In this document: piece by piece, positions 47,671-49,228 of the stretch
Layout: each line of letters begins with the position of its first letter
Position numbering within the stretch: the stretch's first letter is position 1
Source of the DNA: Candidatus Daviesbacteria bacterium
GTDB taxonomy: Bacteria > Patescibacteriota > Microgenomatia > Daviesbacterales > UBA10151
Direction of reading: 5' to 3'
Length of the DNA stretch: 49,228 nt
Assembly: GCA_030699125.1 (NCBI GenBank)
Contig: JAUYKM010000011.1
Span: 100,937-150,164 of the forward strand
Program-made: the position numbers and the translations under genes
The notes under the pieces: model-generated
The model's database searches: none
The model's input: only the letters and a program-made list of their open reading frames with translations
What the model was told of the DNA's origin: nothing

Positions 47671-48873
47671 ATGCAATTTTTTAAAAGAGTCTTTCCTTTG
47701 TTAATTGTCTTTCTGCTGGGCCTGGCCTTAGGATTTTATTTTGTAAATAATCAAAAAATACCGCTTGATAAATCAGCGGAAAAAAATACCCCCAAGGCTT
47801 TCATCTCGGAAGTTTATGACAAAATCAAGGCAAATTATTGGGACAATTTATCCGACGGCCAACTGATTGACATGTTTAAAACTGCCTCATCTGCGCTAGG
47901 TTCCCCTTTATCTTCAAAAATTGAAAGTAAAGACGAATTAATAAAAAAACTTGATTCCAGTAAAGCCGCTAAACTGGTTTCCCAGGTTTTAGCATCGCTG
48001 CCACCGGCAGGCAGGTCAGGATTATATACCGAAAAACAGGAAACTGCACTTAAAAACACTGTAGAAAATGTCAATCCGGAAAAAGATTTATATAAGGATT
48101 TGGGATTATCCAAAGGGGCATCTGAAGGGGCTGTTTTAGAAGCTTATGAAAAACTCCCTCCTACGCAAAAAGAGCAGTTATCTTATGCCAGGGATGTGTT
48201 AACTCAAAAGGATAAAAAGGCCAGATATGATCAAAAAGGAGTTGAACCTACAATTTTTACAAAAATTTTGGGCAATACCCTTTATCTGCAGTTTAAAAAG
48301 TTTTCCCCTACCTCATATGATGAATTTATCAAGACTTTTGATGATTTTAAAAATGAGGCTCTCCTGAATAGTCTTGTTCTTGATTTAAGAGGCAACGTAG
48401 GTGGAGCAATAGATGCCACCCCTTACTTTTTAGGCTTGTTTCTAGGCAAAAATCAGTATGCCTATGATTTTTATCACCGGGGGGCATATGAACCTTTTAA
48501 AACTCCGACTGATAAACTCCCCTCCCTGGGCAAATACAAACAGATGGTAATTCTGGTTGATAATGCCACCCAATCATCGGCTGAGATGATGGCTGCATCT
48601 TTAAAAAGATACCACCTGGGGGTGGTAGTAGGAGTACCAACCAAAGGCTGGGGCACAGTGGAACGGGTTTTTCCTCTGGAAAATCAGTTTGAAAAAGGGG
48701 AAAAATATTCCCTATTCTTAGTTCACTCAATTACTTTGCGGGATGATAACCAGCCCATAGAAGGCAGGGGAGTGGATCCGGATATAAATATTAAAGCGAC
48801 AGACTGGCCTCAGCAGCTCTTTTCTTACTTTAGAAATAATCAATTAATTGATGCAGTCAAGGGTGTTCTTTAA
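47671..48873 (+). CDS. S41-family (C-terminal-processing) peptidase-like protein with J-domain-like insert
   Basis: LVLDLRGNVGGAIDATPYFLGLFL, LVDNATQSSAEMMAASL, VGVPTKGWGTVERVFPL; insert DLYKDLGLSKGASEGAVLEAYEKL...ARDVLTQKDKKARYDQKG. Confidence 0.88.
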   Translation: MQFFKRVFPLLIVFLLGLALGFYFVNNQKIPLDKSAEKNTPKAFISEVYDKIKANYWDNLSDGQLIDMFKTASSALGSPLSSKIESKDELIKKLDSSKAAKLVSQVLASLPPAGRSGLYTEKQETALKNTVENVNPEKDLYKDLGLSKGASEGAVLEAYEKLPPTQKEQLSYARDVLTQKDKKARYDQKGVEPTIFTKILGNTLYLQFKKFSPTSYDEFIKTFDDFKNEALLNSLVLDLRGNVGGAIDATPYFLGLFLGKNQYAYDFYHRGAYEPFKTPTDKLPSLGKYKQMVILVDNATQSSAEMMAASLKRYHLGVVVGVPTKGWGTVERVFPLENQFEKGEKYSLFLVHSITLRDDNQPIEGRGVDPDINIKATDWPQQLFSYFRNNQLIDAVKGVL

Positions 48874-48926
48874 GGAATAAAAACCGGCTGTTGAAAACAG
48901 CATACTTATCAATATATACTTTAACG

Positions 48927-49076
48927 ATGAATGATATCCAAAAAATAGATAAAGTTGAAAAAAACTTAACTGGAAGAATAGACAAACTGGGCAAGTCACT
49001 TGCGTATCTTGAGGATGATGCTCCGACTAGGGAGGAATTTGATAATTTAGAGGATAGAGTAGATAAGGTAGAGTAA
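48927..49076 (+). CDS. Small coiled-coil protein
   Basis: MNDIQKIDKVEKNLTGRIDKLGKSLAYLEDDAPTREEFDNLEDRVDKVE. Confidence 0.45.
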   Translation: MNDIQKIDKVEKNLTGRIDKLGKSLAYLEDDAPTREEFDNLEDRVDKVE

Positions 49077-49105
49077 AGAGCTTCCTCAACATTATAACAA
49101 ATATG

Positions 49106-49176
49106 CTGCGGGACATGGATTCGAACCATGATAGATAGCTCCAAAGGCTATCGTCCTACCATTAGACGATCCCGCA
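49106..49176 (-). tRNA. tRNA-Gln(TTG)
   Basis: TGCGGGATCGTCTAATGGTAGGACG ATAGC-CTTTGGA-GCTAT CTATCATGGTTCGAATCCATGTCCCGCAG. Confidence 0.93.
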
Positions 49177-49228
49177 ATATCATATTGACTAAATTTTGTC
49201 TACTTGTAGACTTCTGTACTTGGTTTGG

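Noticed and set aside
47671-48873. Initial idea that the S41 nucleophile Ser was lost
   Set aside because: Re-counting against E. coli Tsp Ser430/Lys455 spacing shows the Ser is kept (TQSSAE); only the Lys position differs.

Overview
A 49.2-kb chromosomal segment that looks like a Candidate Phyla Radiation (Patescibacteria, probably Microgenomates-like) genome; the lineage is inferred from gene content, not measured. Core content: recG (partial), an archaeal-type tyrS, an F1Fo-ATP synthase operon (atpB-E-F-H-A-G-D, with atpC displaced by about 2.3 kb), GT2 glycosyltransferases, a MazEF-like pair, PBP1A, pheT-pheS-rplT-rpmI-infC-thrS, murT-gatD, yvcK, a serine recombinase at tRNA-Leu(CAG), a Fic protein, an RRM protein, an S41 peptidase-like protein, and five tRNAs (Tyr, Val, Leu-TAG, Leu-CAG, Gln). 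Main second-look items: (1) an archaeal-type TyrRS together with a C1-G72, short-variable-arm tRNA-Tyr in the same window; (2) a serine recombinase flanked by 103-bp inverted repeats (102/103 identical by eye) whose outer edge overlaps the 3' end of tRNA-Leu(CAG); (3) several families of short palindromic or tandem repeats inserted in frame in housekeeping genes (atpG, atpD, tyrS, pheS, pheT, murT, GT2, S41); (4) a duplicated, diverged atpD 3' end marking a foreign block inside the ATP synthase operon; (5) a fic gene bracketed by two CGCGAAA arrays with identical 11+12 bp spacing; (6) an S41 protein with a J-domain-like insert and a displaced catalytic lysine; (7) a Shine-Dalgarno-sequestering hairpin on an RRM gene; (8) a non-canonical infC start and an infC/rpmI coding overlap; (9) a modular cysteine-rich surface protein. 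Everything was read by eye; no searches or folding programs were run.
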